64,000 nucleotides of DNA from Geoanaerobacter sp964528055 (GTDB lineage: Bacteria > Desulfobacterota > Desulfuromonadia > Geobacterales > DSM-12255), in contig CAZGQM010000011.1 in the NCBI GenBank assembly GCA_964528055.1, forward strand, positions 1-64,000. Direction: 5' to 3'. Made by a program: the position numbers and the translations under genes. The notes under the pieces are model-generated. The model was given only the letters and a program-made list of their open reading frames with translations, did not search any database and was not told where the DNA came from. This document shows positions 54,315 through 63,449 of this stretch, one piece after another (the stretch's first letter is position 1; every line of letters begins with the position of its first letter).

Positions 54315-55765
54315 ATATTAGATCTCAGTATATTTGCATTATTATTGATGCTATTTGTTATTACTTTAATAATATTTTTAGCAGCTTCATCACCGAACGC
54401 ATCAGAATAAAGACGCACGTATTGTTCAGCTTTCAGATGAAGTTCATTCTGCATTTTTTTGTTCGATAAAATAGTTTCAACTACTTCTTTCAGTTCTTCT
54501 GCATTTCGCACACATGGGCAACCAGCCATTTCAACCAATTCTTTCCCATTTTTCAGCGGAAGCGGCAAAACATCCATAACAACGACCAGTCGGCCTTTCA
54601 CCAATGCATCATTCCCAAAACTGCTATCATGGTTAACGACAACATCCGAAGCAGCCAAGGCTTCATCCTGCGTCCAGGTTTTATTGGACAGAAATCTTAC
54701 CGATGGAAACCTCCCAATCAGTTCCTGATAATCATTTAAATGTTCTGCAGGATGCAGACGGACCACGGAAATAGCCTGATCCACATTCGACATACCTGAA
54801 CAAAAAACCTCTGCATAGCGTTTTTTGTGCTCCGGCATAATAGGGTTGGTGATAAGCATGACCACCGGTCTGTCAACAGGCAGATCGGCTTTAGCTCGGG
54901 CTTCTTGACGGTTAGCATCCAATTCTCGTGTTAATCGCTGACAGCCCGTAACCAATAGATTGTCTGGATGTGCCCCCAATTCAAGCATCTGTGCCCTGTG
55001 GCGTTCGCCCCAACAACATGCGTAGTCCGCCAAAAGTGGCACAAATCCGAACGACGGATACGGATCCAGTGCGCCGTGAATCATTGTCATGGTTGGAATA
55101 CTGCGCTCCTTAGCTGCAAGAATCAAACATGAAGCATATTCATTGCGATCATACTCCGTAACGATGGCAGATGGCCGGGCTTGGTCGAGGAAACTACCGC
55201 TGGCCATGATCCTCTGTGTCTGTATTTGAAGCGAATCCATGAGGTAAGGGATTACATATCGGGGTATCCGGTGGGCCTCAAGCACTTCGGTAATACTTCG
55301 ACGCCAGACAGGAGAACAACGGTTGAATTCTCTGCGCCAGATGTTCAACGATATGCCGGGCAGCTCATTCAACAACATAAAATTCGTCTCAGCTGGCAAT
55401 TGGGCCACCATGGAAGTCTCAGCCCCAGCAACAAATGCATTTCCCGGACCGTATGCCTCTAATAGAGGCAACACAAACCCCTTCAGGTCAAAACGATCAA
55501 AAAGCCAAGTAACACAAAGACGTCCTGCAAAGTGAGAGAAATCTCGTGAACTTTTAACAGTCGGTACCATGCGGTGATAATGGTAGCGTAGATGGTCCCG
55601 TGCGGCTGATTTCCAATTCCAGCAGCGGTATCCGTTTGCAAGTTTTGTAATAAGCCGATCGTTCAGGGTTGTTCCGATCGGCAAACCAAAGAAAAGCGGC
55701 TTCTGAAGAGCATCTTCAATCGCAAGCAACGCATCACAAGTAATTATGAGTTGCTCCCTAGTCAT
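54311..55765 (-). CDS. GT-B-like glycan biosynthesis protein, unassigned
   Basis: 484 residues. The C-terminal half looks like a GT-B nucleotide-sugar domain (VMLITNPIMPEHKK, VVRLHPAEH, SDVVVNHDSSFGNDAL), similar in layout to CDP-glycerol glycerophosphotransferases and to lipid-A-disaccharide-type enzymes. The N-terminal half is not recognised. It is coupled by ATGA overlaps to the flippase gene before it and the methyltransferase after it, so it probably acts on the same lipid-linked unit. Function open. Confidence 0.65.
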   Translation of the reverse strand: MTREQLIITCDALLAIEDALQKPLFFGLPIGTTLNDRLITKLANGYRCWNWKSAARDHLRYHYHRMVPTVKSSRDFSHFAGRLCVTWLFDRFDLKGFVLPLLEAYGPGNAFVAGAETSMVAQLPAETNFMLLNELPGISLNIWRREFNRCSPVWRRSITEVLEAHRIPRYVIPYLMDSLQIQTQRIMASGSFLDQARPSAIVTEYDRNEYASCLILAAKERSIPTMTMIHGALDPYPSFGFVPLLADYACCWGERHRAQMLELGAHPDNLLVTGCQRLTRELDANRQEARAKADLPVDRPVVMLITNPIMPEHKKRYAEVFCSGMSNVDQAISVVRLHPAEHLNDYQELIGRFPSVRFLSNKTWTQDEALAASDVVVNHDSSFGNDALVKGRLVVVMDVLPLPLKNGKELVEMAGCPCVRNAEELKEVVETILSNKKMQNELHLKAEQYVRLYSDAFGDEAAKNIIKVITNSINNNANILRSNI

Positions 55766-57069
55766 ACTGAAACGGAACCTTTCTCCTGAATTTTCATACG
55801 GGCAACCATTATGTAGGAGAATAAGAGGTAGGCCACTCTTCCACTTAGCATGGCCTGGGGAAATGCCTCAAGAGTCAATCCTGCACGCGTGAGCAAGTAC
55901 AGGGCCACGGCATAGAAGGCCATTCCTACTATTATCGCGGTGACATACAATCCGAGTCGCTTGGTAACACTGAACACATCACAAACCGGTGACAGCGACA
56001 GTATGGCTGCCGACAAAAACATCCACTGGGCTGCAGGGACACCGTCTACATACTTGGGCAAGAGGGCATTGACTAGTGAGGGGAGGGCAAACCAAGCCAG
56101 AAGCACAAGGGGTATCATACCGAGCGACATCATAGCGATTGGTCTGCGTATTACCTTTAACACGGCATCTAGTGAGCCTGTGCGACCGTATTCCTCGGCC
56201 ATTCGCGGGTAACATATCTGCGCCAGAGCCAGGGGGAGAACCTCAATACCCTGACCAGCCATGCAGCCCAGCTGGTACAAGCCGAGCCCTTTGGTACCGA
56301 CAAATTTCAAAACTAAGGTCGCGTCAATGACAATCCACCAAGTGTACAACTGGCCAGCCACAAAAATGGGGGCACCGATCTTTAACAGGTGGATGAAGTT
56401 TTCTTGTTGCCATACAGGTTTTATCTTAATCGGGCGCCAAAACCATAACATAAGCAGGTTGACAAGACCGACAAACACCGCGCGCAGGCAAAAGCCATAA
56501 AAACTGAACATCCAGATCAGACAAATCAAAAACAGCGATGTTACGCTCAGGACTACATTAATGACCGCCAGACGCGCAAAATCTCCGCCTGTCCGGTAGG
56601 TGATCTGGAGATACTGTTGGGCGTAAAACAACAGAAAAGCCGTAAAGGCATACGTAAACCATCCTGTCGCCAGATCGAGACGTCCGTTAAGGAGTTGCCA
56701 TGAGCCAAAGAGCATCAGACCCAACGCAACGAATACACCAACCATCAACGCCCAGGCCTGGGCCGTGGCAGCCAAAGCATGCGCGCGTTCATGGTCGTCT
56801 GCCCCTAAATAAAAAGGGAGCTCGCGGTTGAGGCCATTGAGTACCCCGAGTTGTAGCACCGGGGCATAGCCAAGTACAAGACCCATCCCGTTGAACAATC
56901 CAAGTACGGAAGGATCACAAACCCGGGCAGTGAGAAGCCCACCAACCACGCGTAACGCCATGCTGATGAAATTGCCACCAGCAAATACCGTTGTGAGCTT
57001 CCTAACGGAAAGTTTTTTGCAGCCAGGAATCTGTTCTGTCACAGGACAACCAGTTTGTTGTGAAACCAA
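55762..57069 (-). CDS. wzx: Wzx-type oligosaccharide flippase
   Basis: 435 residues with about twelve hydrophobic helices in the MOP/MATE-like polysaccharide exporter pattern; TM1 starts near FAGGNFISMALRVVGG. It would flip the undecaprenyl-linked repeat unit to the periplasm. The frame opens with TTG 57069 and no good ribosome binding site is seen; a GTG at 57042 is an alternative start. Confidence 0.82.
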   Translation of the reverse strand: MVSQQTGCPVTEQIPGCKKLSVRKLTTVFAGGNFISMALRVVGGLLTARVCDPSVLGLFNGMGLVLGYAPVLQLGVLNGLNRELPFYLGADDHERAHALAATAQAWALMVGVFVALGLMLFGSWQLLNGRLDLATGWFTYAFTAFLLFYAQQYLQITYRTGGDFARLAVINVVLSVTSLFLICLIWMFSFYGFCLRAVFVGLVNLLMLWFWRPIKIKPVWQQENFIHLLKIGAPIFVAGQLYTWWIVIDATLVLKFVGTKGLGLYQLGCMAGQGIEVLPLALAQICYPRMAEEYGRTGSLDAVLKVIRRPIAMMSLGMIPLVLLAWFALPSLVNALLPKYVDGVPAAQWMFLSAAILSLSPVCDVFSVTKRLGLYVTAIIVGMAFYAVALYLLTRAGLTLEAFPQAMLSGRVAYLLFSYIMVARMKIQEKGSVSV

Positions 57070-57124
57070 TTATAGGTAGGCATTGCTGTAAATCCGCTTG
57101 ATACATGACGAACAGGATTGCAAG

Positions 57125-58153
57125 CTAAGGCCTGCGCGCTATGACCCACATATTGGAAGAAAGCCCTTGGTCGACTAAATATTGTTGGAAGCTATCGCCC
57201 AGTTGCTCCCACTCATCCAGGAGCACGCGTTTCAAAAACGGTTGTCCTCCTAGATCAAATGCTCCTTCCAGAACTTTGTTTCTGACCAGCTCAGCATCAA
57301 GTTTGCCTGGTGTAAATGTTTCTAACACTTCATACCCGCAGGCAGTCAGAAGAATGGGGAGTGATTTAGGGTTAAAATAGTTAATATGCTCGTGATCAAC
57401 CGAGTTACTTAAGGGACCCAGGGTCTGAATGTCGAATCCCTGACCATTGGGGCAGGAAAGCACCAGCAATCCACCTGGATGTAACAACTGAAAGATACTG
57501 TTGACAAATTCCCGAGGAGAGAAAAGATGCTCAATCACCTCGAAGCTGACGACTACGCTGAATTCACTGGCGTTGGAAAAAGTGATCTCTTCGATCGGCT
57601 TCTGAATGGTTTCAATTCCCTTGTCCGTGCAGGTAGTGGCCAGGTCGGGTGTCGGTTCAACGGCAACTACACGCTTAAAATAACCGCGACTTTTTAGCTC
57701 CTCGCAAAACGTCCCGAAACCTGCCCCAACCTCAAGTAGGGAGTCCATGTTAACACGATGTTTTTGGCAGAGTTCAAGCACCTTATCAACTCGGGGAACC
57801 ATAATTCGCTCCCGTCGTGCCTGTTCAGAAGCGGGGAATATATGTTCGTTCCAGTAGGCATAGTTTTCTGAACCATGGTAGAACCACTTGAGAACTGCAG
57901 GGGAAGGACGTGTGGTCACGAACAGGGTGCGACATTCGTGACACTCTTCATAGTCAATACCAAATTTTTCAAACATACGTGTCGAACTGTTACTCCCACA
58001 GGCAGGGCAGTCAACATCAACAAATTCCTTACGCTTGGACAACAATCTACCAATATCCGTCAGAAGAGCGATTCGCTGCCCTCGCATTGCTTCTGGTGGC
58101 CTGATCTGATGTTCATTGAGTTTGCTGCCAGACTCTAAAATCACTGCGCACAT
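57125..58153 (-). CDS. SAM methyltransferase with zinc-binding N-terminus
   Basis: 342 residues. An N-terminal CPAC...CHEC pair (about residues 50-75) precedes the class I domain: LLEVGAGFGTFCEE, VAVEPTPDLA and the block FSVVVSFEVIEHLFSP. This arrangement is shared with sugar C-methyltransferases and with other methyltransferases of surface glycan clusters. ATG 58153 is favoured, with AAAGGT 9 bases upstream; a TTG at 58180 would overlap the amidotransferase gene. Confidence 0.85.
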   Translation of the reverse strand: MCAVILESGSKLNEHQIRPPEAMRGQRIALLTDIGRLLSKRKEFVDVDCPACGSNSSTRMFEKFGIDYEECHECRTLFVTTRPSPAVLKWFYHGSENYAYWNEHIFPASEQARRERIMVPRVDKVLELCQKHRVNMDSLLEVGAGFGTFCEELKSRGYFKRVVAVEPTPDLATTCTDKGIETIQKPIEEITFSNASEFSVVVSFEVIEHLFSPREFVNSIFQLLHPGGLLVLSCPNGQGFDIQTLGPLSNSVDHEHINYFNPKSLPILLTACGYEVLETFTPGKLDAELVRNKVLEGAFDLGGQPFLKRVLLDEWEQLGDSFQQYLVDQGLSSNMWVIARRP

Positions 58154-58172
58154 ATTTAATATACCTTTCCTG

Positions 58173-59384
58173 TCAGGCAATAAGCCGCTTATACTTTTCC
58201 TGCGCTGCTAATGATAGGTTAACCGGTCCGTAGTCCGATGCCTCACCCCAAAGGTTCTGCTTCCACCATTGACCGTCCTTAATCCACCAGACTCGGGGAT
58301 CACGAAAGGTATCTGCTACTCTGTCGAATTGCTCTTCATTCCAGCCCACATACTCAAGCCAACGATAAAGATCTTTCGACTTGATCGCATCCATCTTTCT
58401 GACAATCTCTATCCCTTGCTCGCGCGTCATCAAGCCGGCACGGATATCCTTGCAGACATGATCCGTTGCCCGGCCATAACCGAATTTCACGAATTTCATA
58501 TAGTCGTGAATGCCATTCTCATGCATATCATCCAGGTTGGACATGGTACGGTAGGTACGTTCAAAAGGCTCTTCCGCTTCTTTAAATCCGTATTTTTCAA
58601 CCATCAGTGGCCCATGTTCATTGGCATCCCACTTGAAATAGTTCGAAATATAGATTCCTCGAACCCCCACTCGGTCAATCTCCTCATCCGTAGGATACAT
58701 CCATGGAAGAAGGTCCTGCTTAATTAGTTTTTCTCCATGGACTGGAGCCTGCTCAACGAAATCATGCCATTCATACCCTCGCAGACAGTGCTCATGGCGA
58801 TATCGATAGGTGAACTCGACTAGATCGTTATAGGAATGCATCCCCCCCAGATCCATAAAACCATGCTCTCCCCAGATCATAAGTGGAACATTCTGTTGTA
58901 CTGCAACTCTGATGGGGTACGTGAAGATGCCGGCATGGGCATGCCAGTTCATATCACCCATTATCAACATGCCAAGCCTATTCATAGTTTTGACAACTTC
59001 GAGGCTCGGAGTGAAGAATATGTGGTCGACTCCGAAAGCTTCTCGCATATTAATCAGATTCTTCATGCCTGTTGGAGTGTAGTTATTCCCATGATACGTC
59101 ACCAACAACGGGTTAAGTCCGTAGAGTGCCTTGATGACGTGAATCTGAAAGTAACTGTCCTTACCTCCACTCACCGGAATCATGCAGTCATAGTTTGTCC
59201 CGTCCTTGCAACGATACTGCTCAATAAGCCGTTCGAAGCGTTTCCTCCTGGTTTCCCAATCAATTTCAATCTTCATTTGGGCAGAAGTCCTGCAACCTGA
59301 ACAGATCCCCTGATCGTCGAATGCAAGCGGTACAGCCGAACTGGCAGGATATACGCATTTATTACAGTAATTCATCTCTAACAT
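58173..59384 (-). CDS. N-acetyl sugar amidotransferase (WbpG/PseA family)
   Basis: 403 residues. N-terminal zinc cysteines (CNKC, CSGC) precede a PP-loop ATP pyrophosphatase site, VSGGKDSYFQ. WbpG-type enzymes turn a sugar N-acetyl group into an acetamidino group using ammonia supplied by HisH/HisF-like partners. Those partners lie immediately upstream here, so the three genes form a complete set. In C. jejuni the homologue PseA modifies pseudaminic acid, which fits the neighbouring pse genes; I infer the same here. Confidence 0.88.
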   Translation of the reverse strand: MLEMNYCNKCVYPASSAVPLAFDDQGICSGCRTSAQMKIEIDWETRRKRFERLIEQYRCKDGTNYDCMIPVSGGKDSYFQIHVIKALYGLNPLLVTYHGNNYTPTGMKNLINMREAFGVDHIFFTPSLEVVKTMNRLGMLIMGDMNWHAHAGIFTYPIRVAVQQNVPLMIWGEHGFMDLGGMHSYNDLVEFTYRYRHEHCLRGYEWHDFVEQAPVHGEKLIKQDLLPWMYPTDEEIDRVGVRGIYISNYFKWDANEHGPLMVEKYGFKEAEEPFERTYRTMSNLDDMHENGIHDYMKFVKFGYGRATDHVCKDIRAGLMTREQGIEIVRKMDAIKSKDLYRWLEYVGWNEEQFDRVADTFRDPRVWWIKDGQWWKQNLWGEASDYGPVNLSLAAQEKYKRLIA

Positions 59385-59406
59385 GACGACGACGGTATCC
59401 CTTCTC

Positions 59407-60192
59407 TTATCTGACGTTAATGCCTTCTTTTTTTAGTAGCTGTTTGGCTCTTGGATAGCTGCGCTCAGTGAAATGAAACATATTCCCTGCTGCAATCGCC
59501 GAGACCTTAGTCAGTTTTGCAAGTTCAACAAAATCATACATTTCACCGGCACCGCCGCAGCCAATGACCGGTAGGTGGCTTGCCTCGACAGCATTGCCAA
59601 TGGTTTCAATATCATATCCCATTGCTTTGCCATCCCTGTCAATTGCATTGAGGAAAATCTCCCCTGCACCATAACGCTCACATTCTTTTATCCAATCAAA
59701 GACGGAGGTATGCGTATTTTTCTGCCCAAATTCAGTGAATACAATCGGAGAACCCTCCACTAGACGGTAATCTATGGAAATCACCACGCACTGGGCACCG
59801 TATTTATGAGCTACGGACCTTATCAAGTCCGGATTATCGAAAGCACCTGTATTGAGTGTAACTTTGTCGGCCCCATGCTTGATTCTTACAACCACATCTT
59901 CTATTGAGCGGATACCGCCGCCAAAAGTCAACGGCATGAAGCAAACCTTGGATATCACATTTATTATCTGGTCAATAGTATTGCTTGACTTGATCTTATG
60001 ATCATCCCGTCGCAGGTCATACTGTTTTTCCCTACTGATATCAATATAAACCAGTTCATCCACATCCCATTCATTATAGCGAGAAGCTTCATTAATTACG
60101 TTACCGATGTTCTGATGGTAAGAGAAGTCCTCGCTTCTCACAATCAGGCCATTCTTTATATACAGAACAGGTATAAGTCGGGTTTTTAGCAT
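59407..60192 (-). CDS. hisF: HisF-like ammonia-channelling subunit for the sugar amidotransferase
   Basis: 261 residues with the HisF barrel pattern (LTFGGGIRSIEDV, GADKVTLNTGAF, IGCGGAGE). In histidine biosynthesis HisF uses Asp11 and Asp130. Here the first site reads LIPVLYIKNG, putting Tyr11 where Asp11 should be, while the second Asp is kept (VISIDYR, Asp141). It probably no longer makes imidazole-glycerol phosphate but passes ammonia to the sugar enzyme. Start shares one base with the hisH-like stop. Confidence 0.88.
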   Translation of the reverse strand: MLKTRLIPVLYIKNGLIVRSEDFSYHQNIGNVINEASRYNEWDVDELVYIDISREKQYDLRRDDHKIKSSNTIDQIINVISKVCFMPLTFGGGIRSIEDVVVRIKHGADKVTLNTGAFDNPDLIRSVAHKYGAQCVVISIDYRLVEGSPIVFTEFGQKNTHTSVFDWIKECERYGAGEIFLNAIDRDGKAMGYDIETIGNAVEASHLPVIGCGGAGEMYDFVELAKLTKVSAIAAGNMFHFTERSYPRAKQLLKKEGINVR

Positions 60193-60806
60193 CAGAGTTT
60201 CCCGAAATTGCGTAACAATTCAAGACCGCCTTTCTGGCTTTTTTCAGGGTGAAACTGTACCCCGCAGATATTGTCTTTTTCGAACATGACATCGAAATCA
60301 AATCCGTATGAGGCCTGCCCGGTTGACGTCGAACGCTCCGTAAGCGTACAGTAGTAGCTGTGAACAAAGTAAAAAGATCTGTCAGACTCAGGAATACCTC
60401 CCATTAAGCGCGAATCAGTCGTCGAAGAAACTTCATTCCAGCCAACATGTGGAATAGGCAGATCCTTTATCTCATCGCTGAGATGCCTTACCGAACCACC
60501 AACAAAACTCAGTCCTGCAAAAAGACCATACTCAACACTCGATTCTAACAACAGCTGCATTCCAAGGCAGACACCAAGCAAAGGGCGTTGCCGCACGAGG
60601 GCGAATTCCTGTAGTTCCTCTTTGAAGCCTAAACTGGTGATCTTGCGCATGGCCTCACCAAAAGCACCGACACCAGGCAAAATAACCCGGTCACACAGAA
60701 TAATGTCACTAGGCGCTTCTACCATTCGATTCGGTATCTGTAGATAATCTAATGCATTTTGAACTGAGGCGAGATTTCCCATGCCGTAGTTAATGATGCC
60801 GAGCAT
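60192..60806 (-). CDS. hisH: HisH-like glutamine amidotransferase
   Basis: 204 residues. The class I glutaminase triad is complete: nucleophile Cys80 in LLGVCLGMQ, and His186/Glu188 in GVQFHPEKS. It releases ammonia from glutamine, passed through the HisF-like barrel. AAGGAAG precedes the ATG. Its location between pseI and the amidotransferase assigns it to sugar modification, not to histidine biosynthesis. Confidence 0.9.
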   Translation of the reverse strand: MLGIINYGMGNLASVQNALDYLQIPNRMVEAPSDIILCDRVILPGVGAFGEAMRKITSLGFKEELQEFALVRQRPLLGVCLGMQLLLESSVEYGLFAGLSFVGGSVRHLSDEIKDLPIPHVGWNEVSSTTDSRLMGGIPESDRSFYFVHSYYCTLTERSTSTGQASYGFDFDVMFEKDNICGVQFHPEKSQKGGLELLRNFGKL

Positions 60807-60870
60807 GAACTTCCTTTATTGAAACGTCATGTGAAGAACTAAGCAGATAGTAAACTATTACCATGACTAC

Positions 60871-61932
60871 CTACATCAGAATCTCCCAGGTTACTGGTGT
60901 TCCCTTAGTGACAGCCTTGTTTACCTTCCGACCAATCAGCATTTCATAATATTTTGGAGGTAATCCTAAACCCGGCCTTATACTCCGGATGTTTTCCGAA
61001 GTAATGGAATCCCCGACTTTCATATCCTCCACAAAATACAGTGAGCGTCTATATATAAGAGATTTTTTTTCCTTCTCCGTCGATCCGTAACATACCCTAC
61101 CCAAGGATTGCCAGGCTCGCTCACTCTCAACTACGAGACTATGGATTTCATTAGGTTCCAGTGAAAAACTTGAGTCTACTCCCCCATCGACACGACTGAG
61201 GGTAAAATGCTTTTCAATTACTGTCGCTCCAAGAGCAACTGCTGCTACCGAGACACCAATCCCCATTGTATGATCGGAAAGTCCCACCTCACATTCAAAC
61301 AATTCTCGCAAATGTGGGATCGTTAAAATATTCGTATTTTCCGGTGTTGCCGGGTAAGTACTAGTACATTTCAAAAGGATAAGTTCTTTACAACCAGATT
61401 CACGGGCAGCGCGTACCGTCTCATCCAGTTCGGCAACTGTTGCCATGCCGGTTGAGATGATCATCGGCTTACCAGTCGCAGCGACCTTGCGGATAAGAGG
61501 TAAATCGGTATTTTCAAAGGAAGCGATTTTATAGCAGGGGGCATCAAGCTCTTCAAGAAGGTCAATTGCAGTATCGTCAAAGGGTGTGCTGAAGCAGATT
61601 ATACCACGCTCACGGCAGCGAGCAAATATTGGTTTATGCCAGTCCCATGGGGTGTAAGCCTCTTGATAGAGGTCATAAAGTGAACGACCTTTCCAGAGAC
61701 TATTGGGGTCTTTGATAAAAAATTCCCTCTCATCTATATCGAGAGTCATAGTGTCTGCGGTATAAGTCTGTAACTTCAGGGCATGTGCTCCTGACGCCGC
61801 TGCCGCATCTACAATTTCAAGGGCACGTTCAAGAGATTGGTTATGGTTGCCAGACATTTCGGCAATAATGAAAGGAATATGAGCCTTACCAATATGCCGG
61901 TCGGCAATTTTTATCGAGGTATTATAGTCCAT
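60871..61932 (-). CDS. pseI: Pseudaminic acid synthase (NeuB/PseI family)
   Basis: 353 residues. NeuB domain with FIIAEMSGNHNQSLE, ALKLQTYTADTMTL and the segment LSDHTMGIGVSVAA, and a C-terminal SAF (antifreeze-like) domain. It condenses phosphoenolpyruvate with the 6-deoxy-AltdiNAc sugar to give pseudaminic acid. ATG 61932 shares one base with the stop of the previous gene (TGATG) and has AAGAGG upstream. NeuB relatives for legionaminic acid are similar; the PseG fusion next to it favours pseudaminic acid. Confidence 0.88.
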   Translation of the reverse strand: MDYNTSIKIADRHIGKAHIPFIIAEMSGNHNQSLERALEIVDAAAASGAHALKLQTYTADTMTLDIDEREFFIKDPNSLWKGRSLYDLYQEAYTPWDWHKPIFARCRERGIICFSTPFDDTAIDLLEELDAPCYKIASFENTDLPLIRKVAATGKPMIISTGMATVAELDETVRAARESGCKELILLKCTSTYPATPENTNILTIPHLRELFECEVGLSDHTMGIGVSVAAVALGATVIEKHFTLSRVDGGVDSSFSLEPNEIHSLVVESERAWQSLGRVCYGSTEKEKKSLIYRRSLYFVEDMKVGDSITSENIRSIRPGLGLPPKYYEMLIGRKVNKAVTKGTPVTWEILM

Positions 61933-63449
61933 CAAAGAACCTCTTGAAATATAAGGTGATGCTCTATATAACCTGCCGATTCAAATGCGCGTAACGATGC
62001 AATATTTTCCCTGAATATCTCTGCATTAATAATCCTGATATTGGGGTGATTCTCCCTAACCCATTGAGAACCACAGCGAAGAAGTTGCGATCCCACACCC
62101 TGTCCTTGACCGCCAGGTACTAGATAAATTGAAACCAATGCATCATTCTCAGTAAAGTCATATCGCAAAACCCCTACCGGTTTGTTTTCTATTTCGCCAA
62201 TAAGCAGGATTCGATTTGGATTTTCTAGGGTCTTCAGATACCAGTTCCGGTGGTCATCAAGCGGAATAAGTTCTGAGTTAAATATATAACGACGGGTTTC
62301 ATATGCATTGCGCCATTCGTAAATGGAATCGCAATCCGCAAGAGATGCTCTGCGAATAGTAATTTGTGGTGGATTGATTATATTTACTACTCTGCTGACA
62401 CCTTTTGCATCTACTGTTGAGAAGCAGTTAGCAGAAAAAAACAGCATGGTATCAGGAAAGCTCATAGAAAATTTCAGTACATTTAATAGCCGTTCAGATG
62501 TAACTAAATGCGACTCACCAATATAAAAGAACAGCCCATTCAACGCTCCCGTTTCTGCCAGTTCTTTCTGATTATCCGCAATTGCAGTTATGATAGAGGG
62601 AGTTCCCACTGCACATCTCTCCCAAGTTGCTGTCCCCCCGGCTCCGATTGCTAGATCAGCTTTCATCATCATTTCTGCCATGTTATCAACCTGGCAATGG
62701 TAGTGAAAGCCGTCATGCCCCGCACAGAAGTTTAGAATCTGCTCTTTATGAAGGTTCCCAACGCCCACCACAGTATCAACATCAAACTGCCGGTCGCCTA
62801 TACTTGCCAATACTTGCAATGCCTTTTCTGTTTCGTTGGTCGGGTCTACGCCACCAAAAAATACCAGCACGCGCTTTACCTGCCCATCACGCTGGCGATG
62901 TTTTTTTCGGGCAGCAGCAAATTCAGGCCGCAGCAAAGCAAATTTTGGCCCAAGCAGCTTTTGGCAGGTTTTGGAAACCAGATTGTCGTAGCGTGTTGCC
63001 ATTGACTGATACAGATTCTGGTCCAGTAAAAGGTCACAGTCATGGGACCGGTCAGCCAGATCATCAATCACCATTATCTTTTCAACATGGGGACGTATTT
63101 TAGTTTCCCACCGCGAGTCGAGGGCGTAATTATCTACAATCAGCCAGTCAGTCTGAATTTTTCCCAAAGCAGCAATTGTATCTGTAGCGTCCAACTCCCA
63201 TGGCACGCCCAACCAGGATGCATGGGCAACATCGCCCGGTTCCTCAATATATGCGACCTCTGGCTGCTGCAGATGCACAACTGAATAACCCTTACCTTCA
63301 AGCGTATCAATCAGACTGCCTGGTTGCTCACGACAAATAAACATTACATCTGCCCCGCGATGCTTCAGTTCATCGGCCAAAGTGAGACAGCGCATTACAT
63401 GTCCGGAGCCGATCTTCAACGAAGCATCGGTACGAATAATTATCCTCAT
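61932..63449 (-). CDS. pseG: PseG-PseH fusion: UDP-sugar hydrolase plus N-acetyltransferase
   Basis: 505 residues. The first about 350 match PseG, the UDP-2,4-diacetamido-trideoxy-altropyranose hydrolase, with His17 in IGSGHVMRC (catalytic in C. jejuni PseG) and GAGGTATWERCA as nucleotide site. From about 358 a GNAT acetyltransferase follows (ITIRRASLADCDSIYEWRN to GQGVGSQLL), matching PseH, which normally is separate. Thus steps 3 and 4 of pseudaminic acid synthesis lie on one chain. It overlaps pseF as ATGA and pseI as TGATG. Confidence 0.9.
   Translation of the reverse strand: MRIIIRTDASLKIGSGHVMRCLTLADELKHRGADVMFICREQPGSLIDTLEGKGYSVVHLQQPEVAYIEEPGDVAHASWLGVPWELDATDTIAALGKIQTDWLIVDNYALDSRWETKIRPHVEKIMVIDDLADRSHDCDLLLDQNLYQSMATRYDNLVSKTCQKLLGPKFALLRPEFAAARKKHRQRDGQVKRVLVFFGGVDPTNETEKALQVLASIGDRQFDVDTVVGVGNLHKEQILNFCAGHDGFHYHCQVDNMAEMMMKADLAIGAGGTATWERCAVGTPSIITAIADNQKELAETGALNGLFFYIGESHLVTSERLLNVLKFSMSFPDTMLFFSANCFSTVDAKGVSRVVNIINPPQITIRRASLADCDSIYEWRNAYETRRYIFNSELIPLDDHRNWYLKTLENPNRILLIGEIENKPVGVLRYDFTENDALVSIYLVPGGQGQGVGSQLLRCGSQWVRENHPNIRIINAEIFRENIASLRAFESAGYIEHHLIFQEVL

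Noticed and set aside
59407..60806. Histidine biosynthesis hisH-hisF pair
   Set aside because: HisF lacks Asp11, no other his genes are present, and the pair is embedded between pseI and the sugar amidotransferase.
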